In this document: piece by piece, positions 16,007 to 24,224 of the stretch | How positions within the stretch are numbered: position 1 is the stretch's first letter | How the letters are laid out: the number at the start of each line of letters is the position of its first letter | Assembly (NCBI GenBank): GCA_937900065.1 | Contig: CALCDS010000010.1 | Span: 1 to 25,312, forward strand | Length of the DNA: 25,312 bases | Source: an uncultured Clostridiaceae bacterium | GTDB taxonomy: Bacteria > Bacillota > Clostridia > Clostridiales > Oxobacteraceae | Direction: 5' to 3' | Program-made: the position numbers and the translations under genes | Notes under the pieces: generated by a model | Told to the model about the DNA's origin: nothing | Database searches by the model: none | Seen by the model: the letters and a program-made list of their open reading frames with translations, nothing else

Positions 16007-16030
16007 TCAGTCATATTTTTAAATGACAAT
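16007..16030 (-). promoter_or_regulatory. Probable PRD-regulator operator
   Basis: Read on the - strand: ATTGTCA, nine bases, ATGAC. The site upstream of mtlA (2703-2726) has the same ATTGTCA-N9-ATGAC pattern, and both middles contain TAAAA. The outer part of the right half-site is not conserved here. The gene-free stretch 15881-16184 otherwise contains the promoter, inverted repeat B and the terminator of the VWA gene. Confidence 0.45.
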
Positions 16031-16076
16031 CATAGTTTTACCAATCCAATGATTAACTTTGCTTTAAAATAAAAAT

Positions 16077-16131
16077 AAGACAAACCATATTAATATTTTA
16101 CTGAAGGAATTTTAAATCGGAAGTTTGTCTT
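16077..16131 (-). promoter_or_regulatory. Inverted repeat B upstream of the second PRD regulator
   Basis: AAGACAAAC (16077-16085) and GTTTGTCTT (16123-16131) are perfect inverted repeats around a 37-base interior. That interior contains AATATTTTACTGAAGGA followed by ATTTTAAATCGG. Element A near mtlR has the same arms and a closely related interior (AATCGG, ATATTTT, AAGG in the same order). Its strand of action is uncertain: the interior matches element A on the + strand, while its position relative to the regulator is on the - strand. Confidence 0.5.
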
Positions 16132-16145
16132 GATATGCGCTCTGT

Positions 16146-16185
16146 TTAATAAAAAACAGCTCCAAATTTAAACATTGGGGCTGTT
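16146..16185 (-). terminator. Terminator of the MoxR/VWA operon
   Basis: On the - strand AAACAGC...CCAA pairs with TTGG...GCTGTTT, with one internal mismatch, and is followed by a T-rich run (TTTTTTATT). The stem begins at the stop codon of the VWA gene. Confidence 0.7.
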
Positions 16186-17888
16186 TACATGTTGTTCAAT
16201 TCATTTTGTATCAGAACTCCGACTATATCGGCAAATCTTTTTGGAGATTTGATGCAGGCTAAATCGCATCCATATATCCTTCTGGCATCTGGGATATCTT
16301 CATCAAGTCCTGTGAAGACACAGAGAATGGAAACTCCATCTTGTCTGCCTTTTCTAACTTCCATGGCAGTGTCGTTGACCCCGCAGGTGCCTATATAATC
16401 ACATCTGATGCGGCTGGATTCGTTTTTCGGTATACCTTGCGTATCGTTTGGCACACCGTCGGAAAGTATTATAAGAATTTTATGCTCGGATTCCGAATCT
16501 TTCATCATATGAAGTGCAGCACGTATGGCTAAACCATCCCTGTTGCATCCTGTAGAATAATAATTGAAGATTCTATCGTTTTTATCGGTCTCGTCATAAT
16601 CTCGGAACAGATTGATGATTGTATAGCTTTTTTCGCTGAAGAAAGAGTATATTTTTACCGGTATCCTGCAGCGCGTAAGGCTTTCTGCTATGATATAACC
16701 TTCAGATGCGATTATTTCCTGGCGATTGGCTTGAGATGAAGATGCGTCGAGCATTATATCCACACTTAGATTTTTGATATCGTCTTTAAGATTTTTTATA
16801 AAAATTTTGTTGTCATTGAGGTAGAAATTTCTCCAAACCCTTTCTGCCATGAATTTCCCAAATTCTGACCTTATGGAATATGATTCCGAGTTGGCAAGAA
16901 TAGCATTTTTGATTTCATTTGTAAGCCTTGAGATACTGTTATTATTCCTTGCAAGGTCCTTTTTATAATGTTCCTTATTTTTCTCTCTCTGCCTTATGAC
17001 GGCATCTCTGTGATAAATTGCGTCCCTGTTATTGATGATATTATCCTCAAATTGTCCACAGGTAAAGTGCATGTGGCAGTTTTTGTGGTTACCGGTGCAT
17101 AGAACCTGTTCAATGGCTTTTGTCTGTGATTCCGGCAAAATGGAAATTCCGTATAATTTTTGCATATATTCTCTCTGGCGCTTATCGCGCAGTTCTATAA
17201 GTTTAAACCAATTGGAAATCAGTTTGCTGAACCTGCTTTCCTTTTTCTTGAAACTGATTTCTCCGGAATATTTGTAAGATGCTATTTTAAAGAGTCTCAA
17301 AAATGGTATGATATGGCGACGGCGCGGTATTTTTCTTTTTCCTCCATAGCTGGAAGGAATTAATCCAAATCTGAAATAAACTCTTATTATCTTGTTCAAC
17401 CTCCGTATGATCTGCTCCGTACTCATGGATTTATCAAATTCCAGCTCATTGAGGATTTTAGAGGCTAGGCCTGTCATTTTTGGATTTTCACCTAGGGCTT
17501 TCTTAAAATGAGCTATCCTGATTTCATCAAAAAGATAATTGGTAGAAGCCGCATCGCATCCGCTCAATATTTTTTTTGAATAGCTTTGGCGCAGGCTCTC
17601 AAGAACAGGTCGCTCAACTTTTCCTCTTTCATAAGTACAATTTTCCAAACCTATCCACGTCAGACTTTTCAACAACTCTTGATAAGCATCCTCCTTTAAA
17701 TCATTGAAAAAATTTTCAAGGAGTGAATAATCATAATACTTATGGACAGCTCCGATTATATAGTTTAAATAAATGTCGGCTTTCCCGTTTTCATCATAGG
17801 CTTCGATTTCAGGTTTAAAAGAATACTCACCTGAAGCATTCCATATAATATTAAAAGCTCTTTCCTTTTCCTTATTTTCAGTTTCCAT
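16185..17888 (-). CDS. VWA domain protein, partner of the MoxR-type ATPase
   Basis: The 567-residue protein has a C-terminal von Willebrand factor A domain (about 375-560) with metal-dependent adhesion site residues DASSS (381-385) and LSDG (Asp477). The pattern is like CoxE/NorD-type VWA proteins that work with MoxR ATPases. The N-terminal 370 residues are charged, helical and unassigned, including a His/Cys-containing stretch CTGNHKNCHMHFTCG (about 265-280) that might bind metal. No signal peptide or membrane span is evident. Its start lies two bases after the stop of the ATPase gene, with no strong ribosome binding site close to the ATG, suggesting translational coupling. Such pairs assemble or activate metal-containing or large complexes; the client here is unknown. 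Confidence 0.8.
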   Translation of the reverse strand: METENKEKERAFNIIWNASGEYSFKPEIEAYDENGKADIYLNYIIGAVHKYYDYSLLENFFNDLKEDAYQELLKSLTWIGLENCTYERGKVERPVLESLRQSYSKKILSGCDAASTNYLFDEIRIAHFKKALGENPKMTGLASKILNELEFDKSMSTEQIIRRLNKIIRVYFRFGLIPSSYGGKRKIPRRRHIIPFLRLFKIASYKYSGEISFKKKESRFSKLISNWFKLIELRDKRQREYMQKLYGISILPESQTKAIEQVLCTGNHKNCHMHFTCGQFEDNIINNRDAIYHRDAVIRQREKNKEHYKKDLARNNNSISRLTNEIKNAILANSESYSIRSEFGKFMAERVWRNFYLNDNKIFIKNLKDDIKNLSVDIMLDASSSQANRQEIIASEGYIIAESLTRCRIPVKIYSFFSEKSYTIINLFRDYDETDKNDRIFNYYSTGCNRDGLAIRAALHMMKDSESEHKILIILSDGVPNDTQGIPKNESSRIRCDYIGTCGVNDTAMEVRKGRQDGVSILCVFTGLDEDIPDARRIYGCDLACIKSPKRFADIVGVLIQNELNNM

Positions 17889-17890
17889 AA

Positions 17891-18805
17891 TCAGTCCGTA
17901 AAGATTTCACCTCTTTTAAGCTTCTCAGGTATCCTAAGGCGGATAACATCTTCTACAAGCTGCTGTTCAAAGCTGTCAAAAGATTTGTTGGTAATGCCCA
18001 TTTGAAGCGCTTTAAATGCATCCAGTCCCTTGTCCATAAGATGGATGGATGATATAAGCCCCCTTAGATCTAACGGTTTAGTGGAAATCTCTGAACTTTC
18101 GCTTTTCTTTTGAATGTCTTTAAAAAGTCCTGCAAATTGTTCTATATACTCTTCTTTCATATTTGGAAATTCCCTACGGAGAAGTTTTTTAAGATTAGCA
18201 AAAGAAATGCTAGGCATTTGAATGACCATGAAGCGGGAAGCCAAAGCTTCATTGAGTTCTCTTGTACCTGCATATCCGTAATTCATCGTTGCAATAAATC
18301 TGGTCGCATCATCCAGCGGTATCTTTTCATAACCTGGTATATCTATGATTCTTCGAAAATCCAATGTAGCGTGAAGAAGTGCGATGGATTCATTCTTTGC
18401 CATATTGATCTCATCGAGTACTCCGAATCCCCCATAAATAGCACATTCATATATGGGGCCATGCCTTAGAACAACCTCTCCGTTTTTAAATGTATCGGTA
18501 CCGATAAGAGACGATGAATCAGTATTAACATGAAAAGAAATATTCCAGATAGGCCTTTGAAAAGCTGCCGCAAGATTTTCAGCCAGTACATTTTTTCCGG
18601 TTGCCTTGGGACCAACTAAAAGAAGGTTTTCGCCGCAAAGAAGGACTGTAATAGCTTCTTCCCATATATCCTTTCCATAATAATTATACTTGGGATTAGG
18701 TATCCTATATCTTAAATCAGGCTTTACATTGTAATATTTTCGAAATTGTTCTATTTCGTCGATTAGATTCTCATTGATTTCCTCTTCTCTCAAAAAATCC
18801 AACAA
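17891..18805 (-). CDS. MoxR-family AAA+ ATPase
   Basis: A MoxR-type AAA+ ATPase of about 304 residues. The Walker A motif is GPKATGKN (about 65-72), Walker B is VLDEIN (about 129-134), and IATMNYGYAGTRELNEALASRF contains sensor 1 and the arginine finger. The lid domain follows. I place the start at TTG 18805 because GGAGGTG (18818-18812) lies 6 bases upstream. The ATG at 18865 would add 20 residues, has no ribosome binding site and lies directly after a TATAAT-like sequence. The ATPase is expected to act as a chaperone-like remodelling factor with the VWA protein encoded two bases downstream. Confidence 0.85.
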   Translation of the reverse strand: MLDFLREEEINENLIDEIEQFRKYYNVKPDLRYRIPNPKYNYYGKDIWEEAITVLLCGENLLLVGPKATGKNVLAENLAAAFQRPIWNISFHVNTDSSSLIGTDTFKNGEVVLRHGPIYECAIYGGFGVLDEINMAKNESIALLHATLDFRRIIDIPGYEKIPLDDATRFIATMNYGYAGTRELNEALASRFMVIQMPSISFANLKKLLRREFPNMKEEYIEQFAGLFKDIQKKSESSEISTKPLDLRGLISSIHLMDKGLDAFKALQMGITNKSFDSFEQQLVEDVIRLRIPEKLKRGEIFTD

Positions 18806-19102
18806 TGCTGACACCTCCAGACGGTTTGCGTATAGAAATGCATCATATAAAAATAAACCTACCATAATATATTATAGCATAGAAGCATTTTTTGAATGAA
18901 ATCATTTATATAAGCCTGATTGCCATCTTTGTGCACATTTATTTTTAGTTTATCACTTTTGGGATGTGTGCCTTTATGGAGCCGTTTTGAGAGAATTTTT
19001 CTCTGCGCTTAACAACATAATCAATGTATGATAGTATAAAATAAAGAATGTAAAAGCATATGGCTTGATATGATGATATAAATAATTTAGGTGGAGCTGA
19101 CT

Positions 19103-19549
19103 ATGAAAAGTTTAATAGTTTATGAATCTGTATGCCATGGGAATACTGAAAAAATAGCAAAGGCAATGGCAGAAGTTTTAAATGCTGATTTGATTAAAGC
19201 CGGTCAGGTAGACTTAGATAGTTTAAATGACTATGATTTAATAGGTTTTGGTTCCGGAATATTTTTTGGAAGATTCCATGAAAATGTTTTTGGTTTGATT
19301 TCCAGACTGCCCAATATGCCTGGTAAAAAAGCATTTATTTTTTCTACGAGCGGACAGGGCAAAATTGGATACAATGTTCTTGTTGAACAAAAGTTAAAGG
19401 AAAAGGGTTTTGAATCTGTTGGCAGTTTTGCATGCAAGGGTTATGATACTTACGGACCGTTTAAATTGGTCGGAGGCATATCCAAGGGCAGGCCAAATGA
19501 TGGTGATATTCAAAAGGCAAGGAAATTTGCAGAAAAACTTTGCATATGA
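19103..19549 (+). CDS. Flavodoxin family protein
   Basis: The 148-residue flavodoxin-like protein begins MKSLIVYESVCHGNTEKIAKAMAE, where CHGNT corresponds to the FMN phosphate-binding loop. The strand and loop IGFGSGIFFGRFHENVF follows, and the region around FSTSGQG (about 77-84) contacts the isoalloxazine ring in the family. It is likely a cytoplasmic FMN-dependent electron carrier or a small NAD(P)H:quinone reductase-like protein. The start is ATG 19103, 6 bases after AGGTGGAG; a GTG at 19091 lies inside that ribosome binding site. A terminator follows, so it seems to be a single-gene unit. Confidence 0.87.
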   Translation: MKSLIVYESVCHGNTEKIAKAMAEVLNADLIKAGQVDLDSLNDYDLIGFGSGIFFGRFHENVFGLISRLPNMPGKKAFIFSTSGQGKIGYNVLVEQKLKEKGFESVGSFACKGYDTYGPFKLVGGISKGRPNDGDIQKARKFAEKLCI

Positions 19550-19588
19550 TGAGCGAATAGGGCAGAGTGTAAATATTTTTTATTTCAA

Positions 19589-19623
19589 GAAAGAACTTAT
19601 CCAATGTATAGGTTCTTTTTTGT
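19589..19623 (+). terminator. Terminator of the flavodoxin gene
   Basis: AAAGAACTTAT (19590-19600) pairs with ATAGGTTCTTT, with one G-U pair, around a 7-base loop, and runs into TTTTTT. It lies about 40 bases after the flavodoxin stop. Confidence 0.8.
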
Positions 19624-19730
19624 TATGCACATATGGGGATTTAAGCGACATACATGTATGAATATGAGTAGCATTTTTATATTTTATTTATATACTATAA
19701 TGAATGCAATATTTTTTGGAGGAGTTTTAA

Positions 19731-20018
19731 ATGGCATACGGTTATTACAATATACCGATTGCATCATGTTTTAATTGCCCTTACATGATAAGAGGTAAAC
19801 TTGACCAAAATATCGATGCTATAGAAGGAACTGAAAGCAGTGTGAAAAAAGTGGAAGATACGATGATACCATATGATGATTCCCAATATAGGGTATTGCC
19901 GCTGCTTACAATACCGCTTCTTTTTGCTGCTGCCGCTGGCCCAAGACCGATATTCTATAATCCAGGACCATTTTGGCCGCAGCCGTTTTCCTATTATTAC
20001 TGGTACTATTATAGATAG
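19731..20018 (+). CDS. Small Tyr/Pro-rich protein of unknown function
   Basis: The 95-residue protein has a clear ribosome binding site (GGAGGAG, 7 bases before the ATG), so it is very likely real. The N-terminus MAYGYYNIPIASCFNCPYM contains a CxxC pair. The middle is acidic, and a short hydrophobic segment (about 56-69, LPLLTIPLLFAAAA) precedes a Pro/Tyr/Trp-rich tail ending SYYYWYYYR. Such aromatic tails occur in spore-coat-associated and other surface-layer proteins of Clostridia, but I recognise no named family. A TATAAT at 19696-19701 could be a -10 box. kdgK follows after 60 bases. Confidence 0.7.
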   Translation: MAYGYYNIPIASCFNCPYMIRGKLDQNIDAIEGTESSVKKVEDTMIPYDDSQYRVLPLLTIPLLFAAAAGPRPIFYNPGPFWPQPFSYYYWYYYR

Positions 20019-20078
20019 GCACGACAATATTTATAGGTTAAACCAAACAAAAAATTTAAATGAATAGGAGATATGCAT

Positions 20079-21086
20079 ATGAAGAAAATTGTGTGTTTTG
20101 GAGAAATATTACTAAGGCTTTCGCCAGCTGATTTTAAAAGGCTTATACAAAGCGAACAATTTGAAGCCACATATGGAGGATCAGAAGCAAATGTTGCGGT
20201 TGCACTTTCCGAATATGGCAAAAGTACATCTTTTGTTACAAAATTGCCTGATAATGAAATCGGACAGACTGCTGTCAACAGTTTGAGGCGCTATGGCGTC
20301 AATACAAGCAATATCGTAAGAGGAGGAGAAAGGATAGGCATATACTTTTACGAAAGAGGAGCTGATCCAAGACCATCCAGAGTAATCTATGATAGAGCTC
20401 ATTCCTCAATTTCGGACGCTGAAAGAAGCGATTTTGACTGGACAAAAATAATGAAGGATGCGGAGTGGTTCCATTTTTCAGGCATTACCCCGGCTTTAAG
20501 TGATAATGCCGCAGAGATAACTATGGATGCCGTGCTTGCTGCAAAGAAGGCAGGAGCTACTGTCAGTGTCGACTTGAACTATAGAAAAAAGCTTTGGAAA
20601 ATTGAGAAGGCAAACAAAGTGATGAGCAATCTCGTAAAGCATTGTGATGTGGTCATAGGCGCTATAGAAGATATGAAAAATACTTTTGATATAGCAGCCG
20701 GACTTGAAGATGAAGATGACAAAAATCTGATAAATGTGATGCAAAGCCTTATGTCACAATTTGATTTGAAATGCATAGCTGTGCCTATGAGAAAAACCAT
20801 TAATGGAGGAGAAATAAGCTGGCATTCAGTATTGTATGACGGTAGCAATTGTTACAAATCAAAGAATTATACTTCAAGGGTAGTGGACAGAATCGGTGCC
20901 GGTGATGCTTTCGGAGCGGGAATAATATATGGTCTGGGTTCAGGATATGATATGAAGCAAACTTTAGAATATGCAACAGCCTCATCTTGCCTGAAGCATA
21001 CGATTGAAGGCGATTTTAATAATATAACCGTTAAAGAAGTTGAGGATTTCATGGCGGCAGGTTCTTCAGACAATTTAGAGAGGTAA
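20079..21086 (+). CDS. kdgK: 2-keto-3-deoxygluconate kinase, PfkB family
   Basis: The 335-residue PfkB-family kinase phosphorylates 2-keto-3-deoxygluconate to KDPG, the precursor for KDPG aldolase. It starts KKIVCFGEILLRLSP. The first family signature is YGGSEANVAVALSEYG (about 32-47). SVDLNYRKKLW (about 163-173) is typical of KdgK substrate binding. The second signature DRIGAGDAFGAG contains catalytic Asp276. The start is ATG 20079, 8 bases after AGGAG; the ATG at 20073 is too close to that site. It lies between the small Tyr/Pro-rich gene and kduD, so two steps of uronate breakdown are adjacent. Another ketosugar substrate is possible, but the sequence fits KdgK best. Confidence 0.88.
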   Translation: MKKIVCFGEILLRLSPADFKRLIQSEQFEATYGGSEANVAVALSEYGKSTSFVTKLPDNEIGQTAVNSLRRYGVNTSNIVRGGERIGIYFYERGADPRPSRVIYDRAHSSISDAERSDFDWTKIMKDAEWFHFSGITPALSDNAAEITMDAVLAAKKAGATVSVDLNYRKKLWKIEKANKVMSNLVKHCDVVIGAIEDMKNTFDIAAGLEDEDDKNLINVMQSLMSQFDLKCIAVPMRKTINGGEISWHSVLYDGSNCYKSKNYTSRVVDRIGAGDAFGAGIIYGLGSGYDMKQTLEYATASSCLKHTIEGDFNNITVKEVEDFMAAGSSDNLER

Positions 21087-21113
21087 ATTAAAAATTCGCA
21101 TTTGATATCTAAA

Positions 21114-21145
21114 GCAGGAGCCAAATTATTGTACTCCTGTTTTTG
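21114..21145 (+). terminator. Putative weak terminator after kdgK
   Basis: CAGGAG (21115-21120) pairs with CTCCTG across a 13-base loop and is followed by TTTTTG. The stem is only six pairs, so read-through into kduD is plausible. Confidence 0.45.
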
Positions 21146-21272
21146 CGTTTAATACGGATGATAATTTTAAGATGATGCGAAAGTGTAAAGTACGCCTTTA
21201 ATGTTCAAGTTGAAAATAAAAAAGTGGCATGTTAGTATGATATGACATGAAAAAGCAAGACCAGAGTATGGG

Positions 21273-22097
21273 TTGTATGATAATGAAGCAGAGGTTTTGG
21301 AGATTAAAATTATAATAAAGGATGAAGGGATTGATACGATATTAGATAAATTTAAACTGGATGGTAAAATTGCGATAGTAACCGGGTGCAGGACAGGGCT
21401 CGGCCAAGGGATGGCTTTGGCACTTGCGGAAGCAGGAGCAGATATTGTCGGAGTTGGCGATCGTGATATGGAGGAAACAAGGGCGCTTGTTCAAAAGCTT
21501 GGAAGAAAATTTGTTGGAGTTCAGGCAAATCTGATGAAAATGGAATCTATACCTATGGTTGTTGACGCAGCCATCGGAAGTTTTGAAAAAATAGACATAC
21601 TTATAAACAATGCAGGGATTATAAGAAGAGAAGATGCCGTAAACTTTTCTGAAAAGGATTGGGATGATGTTATAAACATCAATTTAAAGGTATTATTTTT
21701 CCTTAGCCAGGCAGTTGCAAAGAAATTCATTGAACAAAAAACCGGGGGTAAGATCGTAAATATTGCATCGATGCTCTCATTTCAAGGCGGCATAAGAGTG
21801 CCTTCATATACGGCCTCAAAGTCAGGTGTAATGGGTATTACAAGGCTTATGGCAAATGAGTGGGCAAAGTATAACATCAATGTAAATGCCATTGCTCCCG
21901 GATATATGGCTACAAATAATACGGCAGCATTAAGAGAAGATAAATCAAGGAGTTCGGAGATACTTGACAGGATACCTGCAGGAAGGTGGGGATTACCTGA
22001 AGATGTAAAAGGCCCTGCGGTATTCTTGTCATCTTCAGCAAGTGATTATGTAAATGGCTATACCATAGCAGTGGATGGCGGCTGGCTGGCAAGATAG
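21273..22097 (+). CDS. kduD: 2-deoxy-D-gluconate / 2-dehydro-3-deoxygluconate 5-dehydrogenase (SDR)
   Basis: This short-chain dehydrogenase of KduD type reduces 2,5-diketo-3-deoxygluconate to 2-keto-3-deoxygluconate, the substrate of KdgK upstream. Numbering from ATG 21273, the cofactor loop TGCRTGLGQG is at 37-46, NNAG at 112-115, catalytic Ser166 in NIASM, and the Tyr179/Lys183 pair in SYTASK. The C-terminus VDGGWLAR is typical. The true start is unclear. Family members begin MILDKF, and here that methionine position is an ACG codon (21336-21338) preceded by GAAGGGA at suitable spacing. The ATG at 21273 has no ribosome binding site and would add 21 unusual residues. The enzyme core is intact. 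Confidence 0.85.
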   Translation: MYDNEAEVLEIKIIIKDEGIDTILDKFKLDGKIAIVTGCRTGLGQGMALALAEAGADIVGVGDRDMEETRALVQKLGRKFVGVQANLMKMESIPMVVDAAIGSFEKIDILINNAGIIRREDAVNFSEKDWDDVININLKVLFFLSQAVAKKFIEQKTGGKIVNIASMLSFQGGIRVPSYTASKSGVMGITRLMANEWAKYNINVNAIAPGYMATNNTAALREDKSRSSEILDRIPAGRWGLPEDVKGPAVFLSSSASDYVNGYTIAVDGGWLAR

Positions 22098-22164
22098 ATA
22101 TTGTTAAGCTGGTTGCCCATGTAGGTAGGGAAAGCACGATTCTTCGATAAAGGGGGAAGGAGTT

Positions 22165-22188
22165 ATGGAACATAAACATTTATCATAA
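22165..22188 (+). other. Seven-codon open frame behind a strong ribosome binding site
   Basis: GGGGGAAGGAG lies 2 bases before ATG 22165, which is followed by only seven codons (MEHKHLS) and TAA. It sits 67 bases after kduD. It may be the start of a gene deleted or decayed at this point, or a leader peptide. The rest of 22098-22289 shows no gene. Confidence 0.25.
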
Positions 22189-22289
22189 AGTATCATATCA
22201 TGGCAAATAATATGCATGAGCCTTTTAAGTTTTCTATATTCAAGGCCGGGAAAGCCGGAAATCAGAAGCAGTATAACAGATATTTTGAT

Positions 22290-22318
22290 TTGATTTTTAC
22301 TATGTTTTATGTTAGTAT
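22290..22318 (+). promoter_or_regulatory. Promoter of the tRNA-Arg gene
   Basis: TTGATT (22290-22295), a 17-base spacer and TAGTAT (22313-22318) make a reasonable sigma-A promoter. It would start transcription about 12 bases before the tRNA. Confidence 0.5.
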
Positions 22319-22336
22319 ATTCTGTGTCTTCAATAT

Positions 22337-22413
22337 GCGCCCGTAGCTCAGCTGGATAGAGTGCCTGACTACGAATCAGTAGGCCGTGGGTTCGAATCCC
22401 TCCGGGCGCACCA
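22337..22413 (+). tRNA. tRNA-Arg (anticodon ACG)
   Basis: The complete 77-base cloverleaf includes encoded CCA. The acceptor stem GCGCCCG pairs with CGGGCGC. The D arm is AGCTCAGCTGGATAGAGT, the anticodon loop CTACGAA has anticodon ACG, and the T arm is GTGGGTTCGAATCCCTC. The discriminator base is A. The first anticodon base A is normally converted to inosine to read CGU, CGC and CGA codons. tRNA-Arg genes are frequent integration sites, and the DNA after this one differs in composition. Confidence 0.97.
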
Positions 22414-22417
22414 AGTT

Positions 22418-22453
22418 ATCCCAATATCTGAATTTTCAGTGTTGGGGATTTTT
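22418..22453 (+). terminator. Terminator of the tRNA gene
   Basis: ATCCCAA pairs with TTGGGGAT (one bulge), with an inner CTGAA/TTCAG stem, followed by TTTTT. It begins 5 bases after the tRNA. The following stretch up to 22640 shows nothing else apart from the DegV ribosome binding site. Confidence 0.75.
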
Positions 22454-22640
22454 ATAACTGATAAATTCCAATTTGAAAGGATTCCCTATTTTTATACGTT
22501 TTTATATATTGTGTATATACCGAGATAAAGATATATCATTGATGTGATGGATATGTCTACGTTGTATGAATAAATTTATCCTGGTCTTGATATCAAAAAA
22601 TATATTTGCAATTCAATTCAGTTATGTAAGGAGGTAGAAA

Positions 22641-23516
22641 ATGACAGATTACATAATTGCAACCGCTTCAACCGCAGATCTTCCTGCGGAATATTTTAAA
22701 GAACATGATATCCCGCTTATCAGCTACACTTATACTGTTGATAATAAGCTGTATGTTGACGACTGCCGAGAAGAGACAAGGGCAGCCACCTACACGGCGA
22801 TGCGGAAAGGTGCGATGGCATCTACTTCCATGATCAATAGTTATGCATACCATGAATTTTTCAAAAAACTCATGGATACGGGAAAAGATGTAATTTTTTT
22901 AGACATGACCCGTCAGATATCCCATTCCTTTATTAGTGCCGGGAAAGCGGCCGACCAGATCCATAAAGAATATCCGAATCAGCGCTTTTACCTGATGGAT
23001 ACCCTCTGTGTGTCCGGGGGCCTTGGGATGCTGGTGTACTACATGGTCAAGCTTCGGGAAGCCGGCCGGAGTTTTGACGAGACGATCAAATGGGCGGAAG
23101 CCAACAAGCTCAAAATCGCTCACTGGTTTACAGTGGATAATCTCAACTACCTCAAACGCGGAGGGCGTGTTTCCAACGCTGCAGCTTTGGTGGGATCGCT
23201 CCTTTCAATAAAACCTGTCCTCTATGTATCAGATGAAGGCAAACTTGTTGTTGCTTCCAAAGTCCGCAGCAGAAAAACTGCCTTGCTCTATATCATTGCC
23301 AGAATGAAAGAGGATTTTACCGAGCCGGACGGTAAAGAGGTATTCATCCTTCATGCCGACTGCATGAGGGATGCGGAATTTATGCGAAAAAAGGTACTTG
23401 AAGCCTTCCCGACTGTATCGAAGGTGACGATCATGAGCCTTGGCGCTGTTATCGGCGCGCATTGCGGGCCGGGGCTGCTCACCATATTTTATCTTGGCAA
23501 CAAGCGCTATTCATAA
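22641..23516 (+). CDS. DegV family (fatty-acid-binding) protein
   Basis: The 291-residue DegV-domain protein belongs to a family whose members bind a fatty acid and, as FakB proteins, present it to a fatty acid kinase. It begins DYIIATASTADLPAEYF. ASTSMINSYAYHEFF corresponds to the conserved TSxP/S ligand loop, and the second domain contains YLKRGGRVSNAAALVGSLLSIKPVL, a strong family signature. The C-terminal GAVIGAHCGPGLLTIFYLG is also typical. There is no signal peptide. The ribosome binding site AAGGAGGT is excellent. The gene uses more G+C-rich codons (many CGG, CTC, GCC) than the genes before the tRNA, suggesting a different origin. It stands alone, followed by a strong terminator. Confidence 0.92.
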   Translation: MTDYIIATASTADLPAEYFKEHDIPLISYTYTVDNKLYVDDCREETRAATYTAMRKGAMASTSMINSYAYHEFFKKLMDTGKDVIFLDMTRQISHSFISAGKAADQIHKEYPNQRFYLMDTLCVSGGLGMLVYYMVKLREAGRSFDETIKWAEANKLKIAHWFTVDNLNYLKRGGRVSNAAALVGSLLSIKPVLYVSDEGKLVVASKVRSRKTALLYIIARMKEDFTEPDGKEVFILHADCMRDAEFMRKKVLEAFPTVSKVTIMSLGAVIGAHCGPGLLTIFYLGNKRYS

Positions 23517-23591
23517 TGGATAATTTTCGATTCTGCGTTAAAAAATTGCATTAGCCTTGCATTCAAATCGAGCAAATGGCACAATAGAAGT

Positions 23592-23627
23592 AAAAAATAC
23601 CAAGCCTTAAGGGGTTTGGTATTTTTA
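23592..23627 (+). terminator. Bidirectional terminator after the DegV gene
   Basis: AAAAATACCAA and TTTGGTATTTTT pair around an inner CCTTAAGG segment, giving A- and T-runs on both sides. It lies about 75 bases after the DegV stop. Confidence 0.8.
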
Positions 23628-23867
23628 TTGTTTTATAAATCCACTGGATTAGCCCAACATCATAAACTTAAGGAAATTTGATTAACTTTATTTTTTGCCA
23701 GGAAAAGGATTGACCACTTCAATGGAAATTCATAAATGTTTCACCCAAAAAGGAGCAAATTCCATGAAAAGGCACAACTTCGGTTTCTTTTCTGTAGCTG
23801 ATAGGTTCCATAGGCGCTCCTTTTCCGTATTCAATTTTCAAGGCTCAGCAATTCTAAAAAATGCGTA

Positions 23868-24038
23868 TCAGCGGTCCTCCTTCGTCTGTCCGTACTGGGC
23901 TTGCGTCTGTAGCTGCCGTTTCATATCGTCCGGGATCACATCCACAATGCGGTGAAGCTCCCGGACTTCGATTTCAAGCCGGTTGTGTTCAAGCTGCTCA
24001 TGGAGTTTGTTCTCATTACCCGCTTTTGCTTCCAGCGC
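23868..24038 (-). pseudogene. Remnant of a mobile-element gene, possibly the tail of a mobilization protein
   Basis: On the - strand, a 56-residue open stretch without a start codon, bounded upstream by an in-frame TAG, reads ALEAKAGNENKLHEQLEH, then LHRIVDVIPDDMKRQL and ends TKEDR. It is a charged helical sequence of the kind found at the C-terminus of relaxase or mobilization proteins on conjugative elements of gut Clostridia. I recall this style of sequence but cannot confirm the family. Neighbouring frames show no continuation, so it is a fragment. The area 23628-23867 holds nothing recognisable. Confidence 0.35.
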
Positions 24039-24224
24039 CTAATCCTGCGGTAAAACCGTCCTGCGGAACCATGTGCAGCAGACGGAATAGGAGATGTTCA
24101 GGACGCAAGTGTATACTTTTCTGACCGTCCGTCCCGTATATCCACAAGGTTGGAAAACGGGCGGAAAAGCGAAAATTTCCGCGATTGCGGAGAAGTATGA
24201 TATAATAAAAAGAATAAAAAATCC

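Noticed and set aside
22337..22413. Duplicate of the tRNA-Arg 3' end as an attachment site in the window.
   Set aside because: I looked for GGTTCGAATCCC and CCGGGCGCACCA to the right of the tRNA and saw no second copy, so no right boundary can be assigned.
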